A stretch of DNA of 64,000 nt from Adonisia turfae CCMR0081. Lineage in GTDB: Bacteria > Cyanobacteriota > Cyanobacteriia > Phormidesmidales > Phormidesmidaceae. Location: positions 5,273,393 to 5,337,392 of the forward strand of contig NZ_QXHD01000004.1 in assembly GCF_011009555.1 (NCBI RefSeq), read 5' to 3'. A program made the position numbers and the translations under genes. The notes beneath the pieces are model-generated. The model saw only the letters and a program-made list of their open reading frames with translations, was not told the DNA's origin and made no database searches. Shown here in pieces: positions 8,687-17,841 of the stretch (position 1 is its first letter; every line of letters starts with the position of its first letter).

Positions 8687-11600
8687 ATGGCAGACTTCAA
8701 AGATGTATTCATCTCCTACGGGCGTCCTGACAGTAAGGGATTTGCAATTAAGCTAAAAGCCCGTTTAGTAGAAGAAGGCTTTAATGTTTGGCTAGACTTA
8801 AACGATATTCCCCTGGGCGTTGACTTTCAAAAATACATTGATCAAAGTCTGCATAAGGCGCACAATGTTATCTTTATCATTTCTCCCCACGCCGTTAACT
8901 CGAAATATTGTGGCTTAGAACTTGAACGGGCACTCCAGTTTAAAAAACGGATTCTTCCACTGCTACATATCGATGAAATATCACGCGAGACCTGGCAACA
9001 AAGAAATCCACAGGGAACAGAACAGGATTGGTTGCAGTATCAAGCCGAGGGACGACACTCTTGCTATCCCAATATGCATCCAGCGATTAAAAAGCTTAAT
9101 TGGGCATTTTTTCAAGACGACAAAAATGATTTTGAACTGGCACTACAAGATTTGGTAGCCTTACTCAAAACAGAAATTGACTATGTGCAACAGCATACTC
9201 AATTGCTCAATCAGGCATTGACATGGTTGGAACACCAGAACCAGACACGCTATCTCCTTACCGGAAAAACCTGCCAAACGGCCACAGAGTGGTTAACTCG
9301 TAATAATGAATTAGTGTCTTGTGAACCGTCAGAATTGCACTGTGAATTTATTACCCAGAGCATCAAAAACACCCAAAATTTGATGTGTCAGGTTTTCCTC
9401 TCCTATGCAGAGGAAGATGGGGAAAATGCCATCAAAATTCGTCGTAGTCTCACTCAAAGAGCATTTACAGTGTGGACTAGTCGTACCGATATTGTTACCG
9501 GGGAAGACTTTCTATCGGCGATCCACCGTGGCATTGAGCAAGCGGATAATCTCATTTATATGATTTCACCTGAGGCAATGGTGTCTAAATACTGCCAAGA
9601 TGAGCTGAACTATGCGCTATCGTTACATAAGCGCATTATTCCAATTCTGGCTTGCCCCACAGATATTGCGCAGATTCCAGAGGTAATACGCGCCATACAA
9701 TACATTGATCTGACGGATAATGTTAGAGAAGAAGATTACTTGTTAGATGAGAGTCAGCTCTTACAGGTGCTTAAACATGAGGCTACCTACCATGAAGAGC
9801 ATAAGACTTTATTAGTAAAAGCACTGAAGTGGCAACGTCAAGAAGATAATCCCAGTATTTTGTTAAAGGGCCATAGCATTAGCCACTATGTGACCTGGCT
9901 TAAACTGGCTAACCAGCGGCCACTATATGGCCCAACTGAGTTGCAGAGAGATTTTGTGGGGGCGAGTGCGCAACAGTCACCGGATATGACTCTGGATGTT
10001 TTTATTGCGTCGGCTGCAGCCGATCTGGACTTTGCCCGAAAATTAAATGAAACGCTACAGGTGCAAGGGCAGTCCACCTGGTTTGAGCAAGAAAGTGTAG
10101 TGCCTGAGTCAGACTTTGAAGAAGAACTCAAGGCCGGGATTACGGCGTCTGAAAATATTGTCTATATTCTGTCGCCAGATGCAGTTGCTTCAGCCAAATG
10201 TAAGAGCATGATTGATTATGCACTGGCTTTCAATAAACGACTTTTAGTGATTCTTTATGGAGAAACCCAAGATACCAAATTGCCTGCATCCCTAAAAGAG
10301 TTTCCACGGTTTGATTTTAGACAGCAGGATGGGGATTTTCTAAGTAACTTTGGTCGCCTCTATCGTGCCCTTGAAAGTAATCCCCAGCATACTCGTGAGC
10401 ACACGCGTCTGCTGATTAAGGCGACAGAGTGGGAACAGGAAAATCAAGATGATGACTTTTTGTTGCGGGGACGACGGCTTACGGCTGCTGAAGCCTGGTT
10501 GAGCCAGGCACATCAAAATATACCTCAACCAACAGAACTACAATGCCGCTATATCAAGGCCAGTCGGGAATTGCCATTACGAAGAATTCGGCCTATTTCT
10601 GTTGCTTTATGGAGTATAGCGACTGGTTTATTGGTGGCGTTTGCCCGTATGGTCGGTCTGTTTCAACCTATTGATTTAGCAGTCTATGATCATTTGCTAC
10701 GGCAGCGACCTGATGAAAATCTAGATGACCGATTTACATTAATTGAAGTGGATACCAGTAGTGGTAAATATTTGCGAGACAAGCTAGTTAATAAAGACTA
10801 TCAGCCTGGGATTGGTACGATTCCAGATCAAGCATTATTAGATGTCTTAGACAAATTAGAAGTCTATTCTCCCAGGTTAATTGGCTTGGATTTTTATCGA
10901 GATTTTCAAACTGATCTGCCTCGACTTGCCCAGAAACTACGCAACACTGAAAACTTGATCGGTATTTGTAAAGCCCAAGCAGGGGAGGCCGATGCGTTAG
11001 CAGCAGCAGGACAACCTGACGAGCCTAATTTACAGGGTTTCCATCCCATTTATGAGGTTTTACCTCAAGATTATCCGAACCGCATTGGGTTTAACGATTT
11101 GCTTGATGATGGGGATCTGCGGGTGCGGCGTCATTATCTATGGAAAACAGAAGATGCTGAATTTTGTGATGTGCAACAGGCTTTTAGCTTAACCCTGGCC
11201 CGTCGCTATTTAGAAGGTGAAGGGGTGGCGTTTACCGCCCCTGCGTCCTATGGGCAGCATGGCAGTATATTTCTGCAACCTCACAGCATGCGGGTTGGTA
11301 ATGTCGGGGTGCCACAACTGAGGCCAGGAGGTCGTGCAGCTGGCTTATATTTTGACTCTACGAACCTCAAGGGGTACCAGACACTGCTTAACTTTCGTAC
11401 AGTGGATGGTCACCCTGAAAAGTTTGCTGTGTCAATACCCTTGCAGGATGTTTTAGAGGGAGATCTTGAGCCTGACCTGATTCGCGATCGCATTGTTCTG
11501 ATCGGCATTACTGATCTCTCAGAAAACGCGGATGTTTGGAATACGGCCTATCAGGATATGCCTGGTGTCATTATCCATGGACAAATGGCGAGTCAGTTGA

Positions 11601-11887
11601 TTAGCGCTGCCTTAGATGGTCGACCGTTAATTTGGTGGCTGCCGTTGGATAGAGAAGTGCTGTGGATTGTTGCTTGGTCAGCCTTAGGTGGCTTAATCGC
11701 ATGGGGGTTTTATCGTCCGCTACCCCTGGTGTTAGCCATGGGGGGGGGTGTTTTAGTCATCTATGTGCTCAGCTGGGGAGTGATGATTACCTTCGCGGGA
11801 TTTTTACCCATGGTGCCTGCGATTTCAGCTTTATTAGGTACCGGTAGCATCATTCTTTATTACAACTATCGCTTGCGGAAAGTCTGA
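8687..11887 (+). CDS. Triple TIR-like domain protein with CHASE2 and membrane helices
   Basis: The frame is open from 8636; the ATG at 8687 (MADFKDVFISY) starts directly at the first TIR strand and is preferred, giving 1066 residues. Three TIR-like domains follow, each beginning with a beta-strand (DVFISYGRPD; QVFLSYAEED; DVFIASAAAD) and containing ISP. Each is followed by a conserved linker (HTxLL..A..W......LL.G......WL.......PTxLQ..[FY]I.AS), so the unit is repeated three times. TIR-1 and TIR-2 keep a glutamate after KYC (KYCGLE, Glu78; KYCQDE), where NADases have their catalytic residue; TIR-3 has AKCKSM and lacks it. After a membrane helix (VALWSIATGLLVAFARMVGLF) comes a CHASE2 domain and three C-terminal helices. 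It probably senses an envelope signal with CHASE2 and transmits through cytoplasmic TIR modules. Confidence 0.9.
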   Translation: MADFKDVFISYGRPDSKGFAIKLKARLVEEGFNVWLDLNDIPLGVDFQKYIDQSLHKAHNVIFIISPHAVNSKYCGLELERALQFKKRILPLLHIDEISRETWQQRNPQGTEQDWLQYQAEGRHSCYPNMHPAIKKLNWAFFQDDKNDFELALQDLVALLKTEIDYVQQHTQLLNQALTWLEHQNQTRYLLTGKTCQTATEWLTRNNELVSCEPSELHCEFITQSIKNTQNLMCQVFLSYAEEDGENAIKIRRSLTQRAFTVWTSRTDIVTGEDFLSAIHRGIEQADNLIYMISPEAMVSKYCQDELNYALSLHKRIIPILACPTDIAQIPEVIRAIQYIDLTDNVREEDYLLDESQLLQVLKHEATYHEEHKTLLVKALKWQRQEDNPSILLKGHSISHYVTWLKLANQRPLYGPTELQRDFVGASAQQSPDMTLDVFIASAAADLDFARKLNETLQVQGQSTWFEQESVVPESDFEEELKAGITASENIVYILSPDAVASAKCKSMIDYALAFNKRLLVILYGETQDTKLPASLKEFPRFDFRQQDGDFLSNFGRLYRALESNPQHTREHTRLLIKATEWEQENQDDDFLLRGRRLTAAEAWLSQAHQNIPQPTELQCRYIKASRELPLRRIRPISVALWSIATGLLVAFARMVGLFQPIDLAVYDHLLRQRPDENLDDRFTLIEVDTSSGKYLRDKLVNKDYQPGIGTIPDQALLDVLDKLEVYSPRLIGLDFYRDFQTDLPRLAQKLRNTENLIGICKAQAGEADALAAAGQPDEPNLQGFHPIYEVLPQDYPNRIGFNDLLDDGDLRVRRHYLWKTEDAEFCDVQQAFSLTLARRYLEGEGVAFTAPASYGQHGSIFLQPHSMRVGNVGVPQLRPGGRAAGLYFDSTNLKGYQTLLNFRTVDGHPEKFAVSIPLQDVLEGDLEPDLIRDRIVLIGITDLSENADVWNTAYQDMPGVIIHGQMASQLISAALDGRPLIWWLPLDREVLWIVAWSALGGLIAWGFYRPLPLVLAMGGGVLVIYVLSWGVMITFAGFLPMVPAISALLGTGSIILYYNYRLRKV

Positions 11888-11969
11888 TTGATCAACTGTA
11901 ATTAATGGTGCTCTAGCCTTAATTAGCATTGATTAGACAGTGGCTTCATCAGTGCAGGGAGACATCTAG

Positions 11970-12899
11970 ATGAATCGACCACCATCGCAATATACGCAAA
12001 AGCTTAAAGGTCTGCTCAGCATAGGGTTAAGCCTAACGCTACCATTGACAATGGTGTCGCCAGCCCAAGCAGGTTTAATTGACCGAATCACCTCCATTTT
12101 TCGGCCTAATTCTGAGTTGGGTAATGCAACAGGTACCCGTCGAGGTGGGGGCACTCGGGATATTTGTGAGGTGCCAACGCCGAGTGTTGGTCAGGCTAGG
12201 GTCAATACTCCATCGATAGATGATCTGTTTGAAGATGATGCCGTCACGTCTGCAGACACTGAGACTAGCGAGGAGACGATGGCACAATCTCCTGAGTCCT
12301 CAGCGAACCCTGAAGAGCCTCCGGTTCTAGTGGCATTTGTACCCGCAACAACGGCTCCTGATCCAACATCGTCTGCCCAAGAGCTATTGTTGGAGGGGAA
12401 AACCTTAAATGCCCATCCCCGCTTGGGCTTATATGTTCCTTTTTCCAAAATAGAAGATACAGCTATCCTGGAACTCTCGATTGCAGATAATGACGATGAG
12501 AATCGACAATTCTTAGTGGAACGTCTATCCCTAGAACTTCCGCAAAATCCTGGCCTAGTGACCATTGCGTTGCCTGAGTCGCAACCGGGTCTACAACCCA
12601 ACCGTGTGTATTACTGGACGGTTGCCTTGCGCTGTCGTGGTGAAGGTGCGGATGATGCCAGAACATTGCAGGAGGTGAGCGGACTGATTTCGCTGACCTC
12701 TGATGCTGCAATCTCGTCGTCCTCTGACGATTATTCTGTTTATCTAGAGCATGGTATCTGGTACGACATGGTGGCCCAGTTAATTGCCCACCGCGATCAG
12801 TATCCAGACGAGTGGTCTGAGTTTTTAGAGTATTTTGGCCTGACAGATGAAACGGTTAATCCTCAGATAATTCCAGGGCTGGCTCCCTTAGCTGAGTAA
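11970..12899 (+). CDS. Exported DUF928-family protein
   Basis: A 309-residue protein with a clear signal peptide (hydrophobic GLSLTLPLTMVSPAQA, cleavage after AQA). The mature part starts with the DUF928 signature GTRRGGGTRDICEVP, followed by an acidic, Ser/Thr-rich, low-complexity spacer (about residues 80-130) and then the conserved core: HPRLGLYVPFS, FLVERLSLELPQNPG..TIALP, and YYWTVALRCRG. DUF928 proteins are cyanobacterial and have no known function; they recur next to CHAT, CHASE2 and filamentous haemagglutinin genes. It is 82 bp downstream of the TIR-CHASE2 gene on the same strand, probably an operon, and converges on the CHAT gene. Confidence 0.88.
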   Translation: MNRPPSQYTQKLKGLLSIGLSLTLPLTMVSPAQAGLIDRITSIFRPNSELGNATGTRRGGGTRDICEVPTPSVGQARVNTPSIDDLFEDDAVTSADTETSEETMAQSPESSANPEEPPVLVAFVPATTAPDPTSSAQELLLEGKTLNAHPRLGLYVPFSKIEDTAILELSIADNDDENRQFLVERLSLELPQNPGLVTIALPESQPGLQPNRVYYWTVALRCRGEGADDARTLQEVSGLISLTSDAAISSSSDDYSVYLEHGIWYDMVAQLIAHRDQYPDEWSEFLEYFGLTDETVNPQIIPGLAPLAE

Positions 12900-12921
12900 A
12901 TAATCCCTCAGGAGATTGTAC

Positions 12922-15828
12922 CTAACGCCAACTGCCTACCAGCACATAGGGAGCCCAATATCTAGGTGTCGTGTACTCCTCTTTTAACGTTAGCTGAGCC
13001 TGTTGCAGAGCAACGGCACGACTGGTATCGGGTTGTTCTAGATGCTGATAAAAGGCCTCAGCGAAGGGGACGCTGGCGGCATCATCTACACTCCATAGGG
13101 CAGCGATCGCACTACGGGCACCAGACTGCACCGTGGCTCCAGCCAACCCCAGCACGGCTCGATTATCACCAGTGGCCGTACGACAAGCGCTAAAGATAAT
13201 CAACTCAATGGGGTTTTGAATGGCTTGGGTATTGCGAAATAGGGCATTTAATTCATCGACTGGAAGGCGTTCATCATCGGCCAAAATATAGGTGTCTTCT
13301 CGATTTGAGGCAAATTGACCATGGGTGGCGAGATGCACAATCTGATAGTTGGCATCATTTAACTGCTGGTTAAAGGTCTCTCGGGTAAAGTCCTCTTCTT
13401 GCAATAGCTTGACAGAGGCTCCACTCGTTTGGATTTTTTCTAATTCAGCAGTGACATTGGGGAGGACATAGTCTTCAAATGGGATGGGTGGGTTTCTTAC
13501 ACCAGCGGCTAGAACTTTTAAGTCGGCACCGTTGGGTAACGTGGTTGACTCTCGTACTTCAATGCCTAGATTGAGTGCGATCGCATATTTCTCAAGCAAA
13601 TAGTTCTCACCATCGTACAAAGTCCCGAGGGGAATGGCTCGAAACGGACCGTCTAAAACAAAAACCAGCGTTTTAGATGAGCTGTTAGCTAAAGCATTTT
13701 CCAAGGCGATTGCCAGGGTTTGAGGCTTTGTCTGGGGGCCAATCTCAGTGGCTTCAAATAGGTAGGTGTACAGCCGTTCACTAGCACGTTCAAATTGTCG
13801 CACTGCTCCCGGATTAGAGGAATCTAAATTTCTGCGAATTTGACTTAGTAATTGTTCAATATCTGCCTTCTCTACATTGCTGGAGAAACGTTGAAGGGTA
13901 TAATCCTCGGTTAGTTCTGATGTCGTGTTGGCCTGCTGGACCGTTTTATCGACCATGGGCAGCTGCAAGACCACTTCTAACCGGTGGTCGAGCAAAATTG
14001 GGTATATGCCTGCATCTCCTGGCTGTAGGGTTTTACCTAGTTCAGTTGTGGTGTCGACACAGGCAGCTTGAAAAAAGTTCTCCAGTTCTGCCACCTGTAG
14101 GGCATCCATGACCTTTCGCACCAGGTCCAAATCTTGTTGAGACGTTTGAACCCCATCAGCATTAGCTTTGCTTTGCTGAGACCTGGTAGGGGGTAAAAGC
14201 AGCGCTACCAATTCACGATAGATGGGTTCAATGTTGTCCCTAAAGTAAAAGCGCTGATCGGAATTGACGGCGATCAAATCAGAGCGGAGAGTTTGCAGCG
14301 TGTCAAAGGCACCTTTGTAAGCTGCGATCGCACCGTCTCTATCCCCTTGTGCCGTTAACAATCGCCCCAGCTGATGCTGCCACTGATAGCTAATATCCCG
14401 AGCCCCGATGGCTTGGGCTTGGGATAGGGCCTGCCGTGTCAGAATGGTGGCGGTTTCTAGATAGGCGTTTTGCCAAGGCCCTTGAGAATCTTTACTATAC
14501 AGTCCATAAAGCTGGCCTTGATGCCCCAAAACAGAGGATAGGGCACGTTTATCGTCTAGCTGTCTCGCCTGGGCTTCTGCAGTTTTTAGCAGGGCTAAGA
14601 TTTCTGTGCCATCAATGGCCAATGGCTGATTCTGTTGCCATTTCATTTGTTGCCATTTTAGTAAGCTCTCTGCCAGGTTTACATGGGCGTAGACCGTCTG
14701 TCTTCCGGGCCTAAGGATGCTGAGCTGCGTCTTAGCGGTGTCATAGGACGCTTGCAATGCTGTTGGCTCCAGCGCTGTTTGTAACTCGCGCTGCTGATCT
14801 GTGGATAACCCTTTAGCCTCAGACAACCAGTCACGAATATCAGCATTAACCTTGAAACTCAGCTGATTGAGAAGCGCTTGCAATGCTGATGGACGATTAC
14901 TCGTCTCATTGATCACCTGGTCGTAGATGAATAGGGTGTTTGAGAAATTTTTATACGCTTTCTGATGGTCAATGGTGGGTTGACTAATATCTTTAAAAAA
15001 TTGGTGACGATAAAAATTGCCCAAGCTTAATGTCGCAGCGGCTGTAATATCTGTTCGATTTAACTCTCGACCAATGTTTAAACTCTCCTTAAGCAAAGAT
15101 TGCACTGAGCGTGTTTGTTGTTCGTTAGAAGAGTCGCTCTTATGGAGAGAGATTTCTGAGGCACCTGTCATCCATAAAACATCGGCTAGCTGACGCAATG
15201 CGATCGCCTTCTCGCTCCCGTCTGAGGTTGGTTGCTCCCGCAAAGATTTTGCCACATCCACCAGGATAACCTTGACCTGCTGAAATAGGCCCAGGGTTTG
15301 GAGCGAACGGGCCTGTTTAATCTGGCTTAGAGCTGCCCGGTTGGGTTGATCGAGCTGGGTATAGAGTTGGGCCGCTTGTTCCCAACTGGTGGCCGCTGCC
15401 GCAGCTTGGCCCCTAGCCAGTTGCAACTGTCCCTGCACGTCTAAAGCCTGGGCTTGAATAGCCGCTTGATGGTCAGCATTGGACACCTCGATACGCTCAA
15501 ACGCCATTTTCAGGGCGTCAGTAGCCAGCTGCCAATTGCCCAGCTGTTGCTGGGTTAGAGAGAGGTTACTCAGGGCAATGGCTTGGTTGATCGAGTCGCC
15601 CTGTTGACTGACCGTTTCTAGAACAGTGGCCGCAGCGTTATAGCAGCCTGATTCGTAGAGGGTTTGAGCCTGGGACAGGGATAAATCACGGTCGGGAATA
15701 GTGCAGTTGATGACTCCCTGTTCGCTGTTCCCATTCACTGTTATTTGGGCAGCGGTGCGTCCTGTGCCTAGGGTTAGCCATAGGATCAAACAACCAATGA
15801 GTACGTATCGCAGATTTGCCATGGCCAT
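12922..15828 (-). CDS. Exported TPR-CHAT protease
   Basis: A 968-residue protein with a signal peptide (VLIGCLILWLTLGTGRTAAQ), long helical TPR-type repeats (about residues 40-540) and a C-terminal CHAT domain (about 660-968). CHAT is a caspase-like cysteine protease fold; the catalytic dyad is intact, with His836 in VHLATHGQF and Cys882 in IFSACRTATGD, followed by the usual LAGATVQSGARSAIAALW. The signal peptide implies that the protease acts in the periplasm or at the cell surface, unlike the cytoplasmic CHAT proteases associated with type III-E CRISPR or with caspase-like defence. It is the last gene after tpsA and tpsB on the same strand, only 50 bp from tpsB, so a role in processing the secreted TpsA is a reasonable inference. 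Confidence 0.92.
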   Translation of the reverse strand: MAMANLRYVLIGCLILWLTLGTGRTAAQITVNGNSEQGVINCTIPDRDLSLSQAQTLYESGCYNAAATVLETVSQQGDSINQAIALSNLSLTQQQLGNWQLATDALKMAFERIEVSNADHQAAIQAQALDVQGQLQLARGQAAAAATSWEQAAQLYTQLDQPNRAALSQIKQARSLQTLGLFQQVKVILVDVAKSLREQPTSDGSEKAIALRQLADVLWMTGASEISLHKSDSSNEQQTRSVQSLLKESLNIGRELNRTDITAAATLSLGNFYRHQFFKDISQPTIDHQKAYKNFSNTLFIYDQVINETSNRPSALQALLNQLSFKVNADIRDWLSEAKGLSTDQQRELQTALEPTALQASYDTAKTQLSILRPGRQTVYAHVNLAESLLKWQQMKWQQNQPLAIDGTEILALLKTAEAQARQLDDKRALSSVLGHQGQLYGLYSKDSQGPWQNAYLETATILTRQALSQAQAIGARDISYQWQHQLGRLLTAQGDRDGAIAAYKGAFDTLQTLRSDLIAVNSDQRFYFRDNIEPIYRELVALLLPPTRSQQSKANADGVQTSQQDLDLVRKVMDALQVAELENFFQAACVDTTTELGKTLQPGDAGIYPILLDHRLEVVLQLPMVDKTVQQANTTSELTEDYTLQRFSSNVEKADIEQLLSQIRRNLDSSNPGAVRQFERASERLYTYLFEATEIGPQTKPQTLAIALENALANSSSKTLVFVLDGPFRAIPLGTLYDGENYLLEKYAIALNLGIEVRESTTLPNGADLKVLAAGVRNPPIPFEDYVLPNVTAELEKIQTSGASVKLLQEEDFTRETFNQQLNDANYQIVHLATHGQFASNREDTYILADDERLPVDELNALFRNTQAIQNPIELIIFSACRTATGDNRAVLGLAGATVQSGARSAIAALWSVDDAASVPFAEAFYQHLEQPDTSRAVALQQAQLTLKEEYTTPRYWAPYVLVGSWR

Positions 15829-15877
15829 CGCTTCTCAACTCATTACAACAGGTCTGAGGAACACGCTCTAATAGCCT

Positions 15878-17770
15878 CTATAAAAAAGAGTAGCTAATGG
15901 AAAAATAAACACCGCTTTCTTGCAAACTATCATTACCATCTGAGGCTGAGATTAAAGGAATGCCCCAGTCTAAACGGGCGCTCACGTTAGGCTGTTGCCA
16001 GAGGAGGCCTGTGCCGATGCCCACCAGGGTATTGGGGTCGGGATTTTCTCCATCTACATTCCAGCCATGGCCAAAATCCACAAATGGAGTGATTTGTAAG
16101 ACACCCTCTACTTTAGCGATGCGTAGAATGGGAAATCGGGCTTCGGCAGAGGCTTGGACGCCTCGATCCGTTAACAGTTCTTCTTGACGATAGCCGCGTA
16201 CGGTCGCCTGTCCTCCTAAGCCAAACTCTTCTGATGACAGCAGATTATCATCGGTGAGCTGAACACTCCCCCGCAATAAAACAAGGGAATTCTCCCCCAG
16301 ACGTCGTACCCATTGGCCTTGGCCTTGCCAGGAGAAAAAAGAATTGTCGGGAAGCTCTGGATCGCTATTGAGGGTGCCATCGAGAAAGTTACCGAGACCA
16401 AGGTTAAATTGCGATCGCAACGAAACCACCTGCTTGGTGTTCCGCTGGGTCCAGGTTTGGGCAAACCGTAGGGCCGAGGTTACCGTACGCCCCTCATCAT
16501 CGGCACCGTCTGATAAGGGAAATGGGCCAATATCATCAATGCCTAGCTCAGTCTGGCTAAACTGCCGCCATAGGCTCAACTCCAAGTCAAATTGGTGCTC
16601 AGGGGTTTCAATAATGGGATGCCGCAGGGCGAGGCTATAGTTACTCGACTCTGAGCTAATCTCCAGCACTTCAAATGGAGATTCGACTACCTTATTAAAG
16701 GATGTCGTTGCGGCGGCGGTGAGGGTGGTGTTGTAAGGGCTGATGGGCAGGCTATAGCTACCACTTAATTCGTTGCTGCCATCTGTATTGGAATAGCCCA
16801 GAGCAAGGGCATCGCCTAACCCTAGCAGATTGGTTTCTTGAAAGCTGATTCCTCTCCGAAAGCTGCCCACACTCGGGGAGCGATTATTATTGAAGTTGAC
16901 CGTGAACGAGGAGCTATCGGTTTCGGCGACTTCCACCACGAGCAAATTGGTGCCGGGGGTTGTCCCGGCCTGTAGATCGGCGCGAATGGTTTCAATCAGT
17001 GGATTGAGCTGTAATAACTGTAGACCTGCCAATAGGTTGGCTACGTTTAGGGGCGGGCGGGCGGCGATGCCCAACCGGCTACTAATGTAGGCTGATTGAA
17101 GACGTTCATTACCAGTAACTCGAATATCTTCTAACCGGCCTTCAACGGCTTGAATGGTGACAATGCCATTGATAAACGGAGTATCTGCCGGAATGATGGC
17201 TCCAGAAGTGGCGTAGTCATTATCCAAATACAACTGAGTCACAGCTGAGCGGGCGAGTAATATCTGAGAAAAGGTGAGCTGTCGTCCGCCCTGGCAATCA
17301 ACCGATGCGTCGATTGCTGGAATGGTTGCATCTTCTGCAAAGGCTGCTTCAATGGCATCATTTAGCTCATCCTTTTCAAAAACGGTGCTGTCTCTTACCT
17401 GAAAACCTTTGACACAAAGTGTTTCAGTACTACCCGAGAACGTGTCATCTGGTGGAGATGTGTCAATTCTGGGCAATAGCTCCCCTGGTAGCGGCAGTGG
17501 GGCAGCAGGCTCTAGGTCACGAAATGGTTCGGTGTCGCGAGGGATGACATCTTGATCTCGCAGGGTGGGTGGATTGGTGGGTGATGGATTTTGGGTCAGT
17601 ACCTCGGGGTTTGAGAGTCGTGCGTTAGTAGGCGATATTTGGCCCCAAGCAGGGGTACCTATGCATGGCACTATGGCGAGGGCAATGAAGGCTAGTCGAA
17701 AACTGTTTAAATCTTTGTGTATTACAAACGTTCTATTTGTGCCGAGGGTACGTGTTTGATAGATGAGCAT
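15878..17770 (-). CDS. TpsB outer-membrane transporter (ShlB/FhaC/HecB family)
   Basis: A 630-residue two-partner secretion transporter. It has a signal peptide (AFIALAIVPCIGTPAWGQ), a proline-rich linker, a POTRA_2 domain (VKGFQVRDSTVFEKDEL, about 117-200), a second POTRA-like segment (FINGIVTIQAVEGRLEDI..GNERL, about 200-280) and a C-terminal beta-barrel. The barrel includes the VRGYRQEEL motif (the VRGY/F tip of the plug loop that is diagnostic of the Omp85/TpsB family) and ends in FSISYSFL with a terminal hydrophobic residue, as outer-membrane proteins do. It should secrete the TpsA encoded 71 bp upstream. The gene order tpsA-tpsB-CHAT on one strand looks like an operon. Confidence 0.95.
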   Translation of the reverse strand: MLIYQTRTLGTNRTFVIHKDLNSFRLAFIALAIVPCIGTPAWGQISPTNARLSNPEVLTQNPSPTNPPTLRDQDVIPRDTEPFRDLEPAAPLPLPGELLPRIDTSPPDDTFSGSTETLCVKGFQVRDSTVFEKDELNDAIEAAFAEDATIPAIDASVDCQGGRQLTFSQILLARSAVTQLYLDNDYATSGAIIPADTPFINGIVTIQAVEGRLEDIRVTGNERLQSAYISSRLGIAARPPLNVANLLAGLQLLQLNPLIETIRADLQAGTTPGTNLLVVEVAETDSSSFTVNFNNNRSPSVGSFRRGISFQETNLLGLGDALALGYSNTDGSNELSGSYSLPISPYNTTLTAAATTSFNKVVESPFEVLEISSESSNYSLALRHPIIETPEHQFDLELSLWRQFSQTELGIDDIGPFPLSDGADDEGRTVTSALRFAQTWTQRNTKQVVSLRSQFNLGLGNFLDGTLNSDPELPDNSFFSWQGQGQWVRRLGENSLVLLRGSVQLTDDNLLSSEEFGLGGQATVRGYRQEELLTDRGVQASAEARFPILRIAKVEGVLQITPFVDFGHGWNVDGENPDPNTLVGIGTGLLWQQPNVSARLDWGIPLISASDGNDSLQESGVYFSISYSFL

Positions 17771-17841
17771 GGCACATATATTGTTCAGATATTGTTCAGA
17801 GAATATGGAGAATATAGGGAAGATCTAAGCAAACAAGGGTT

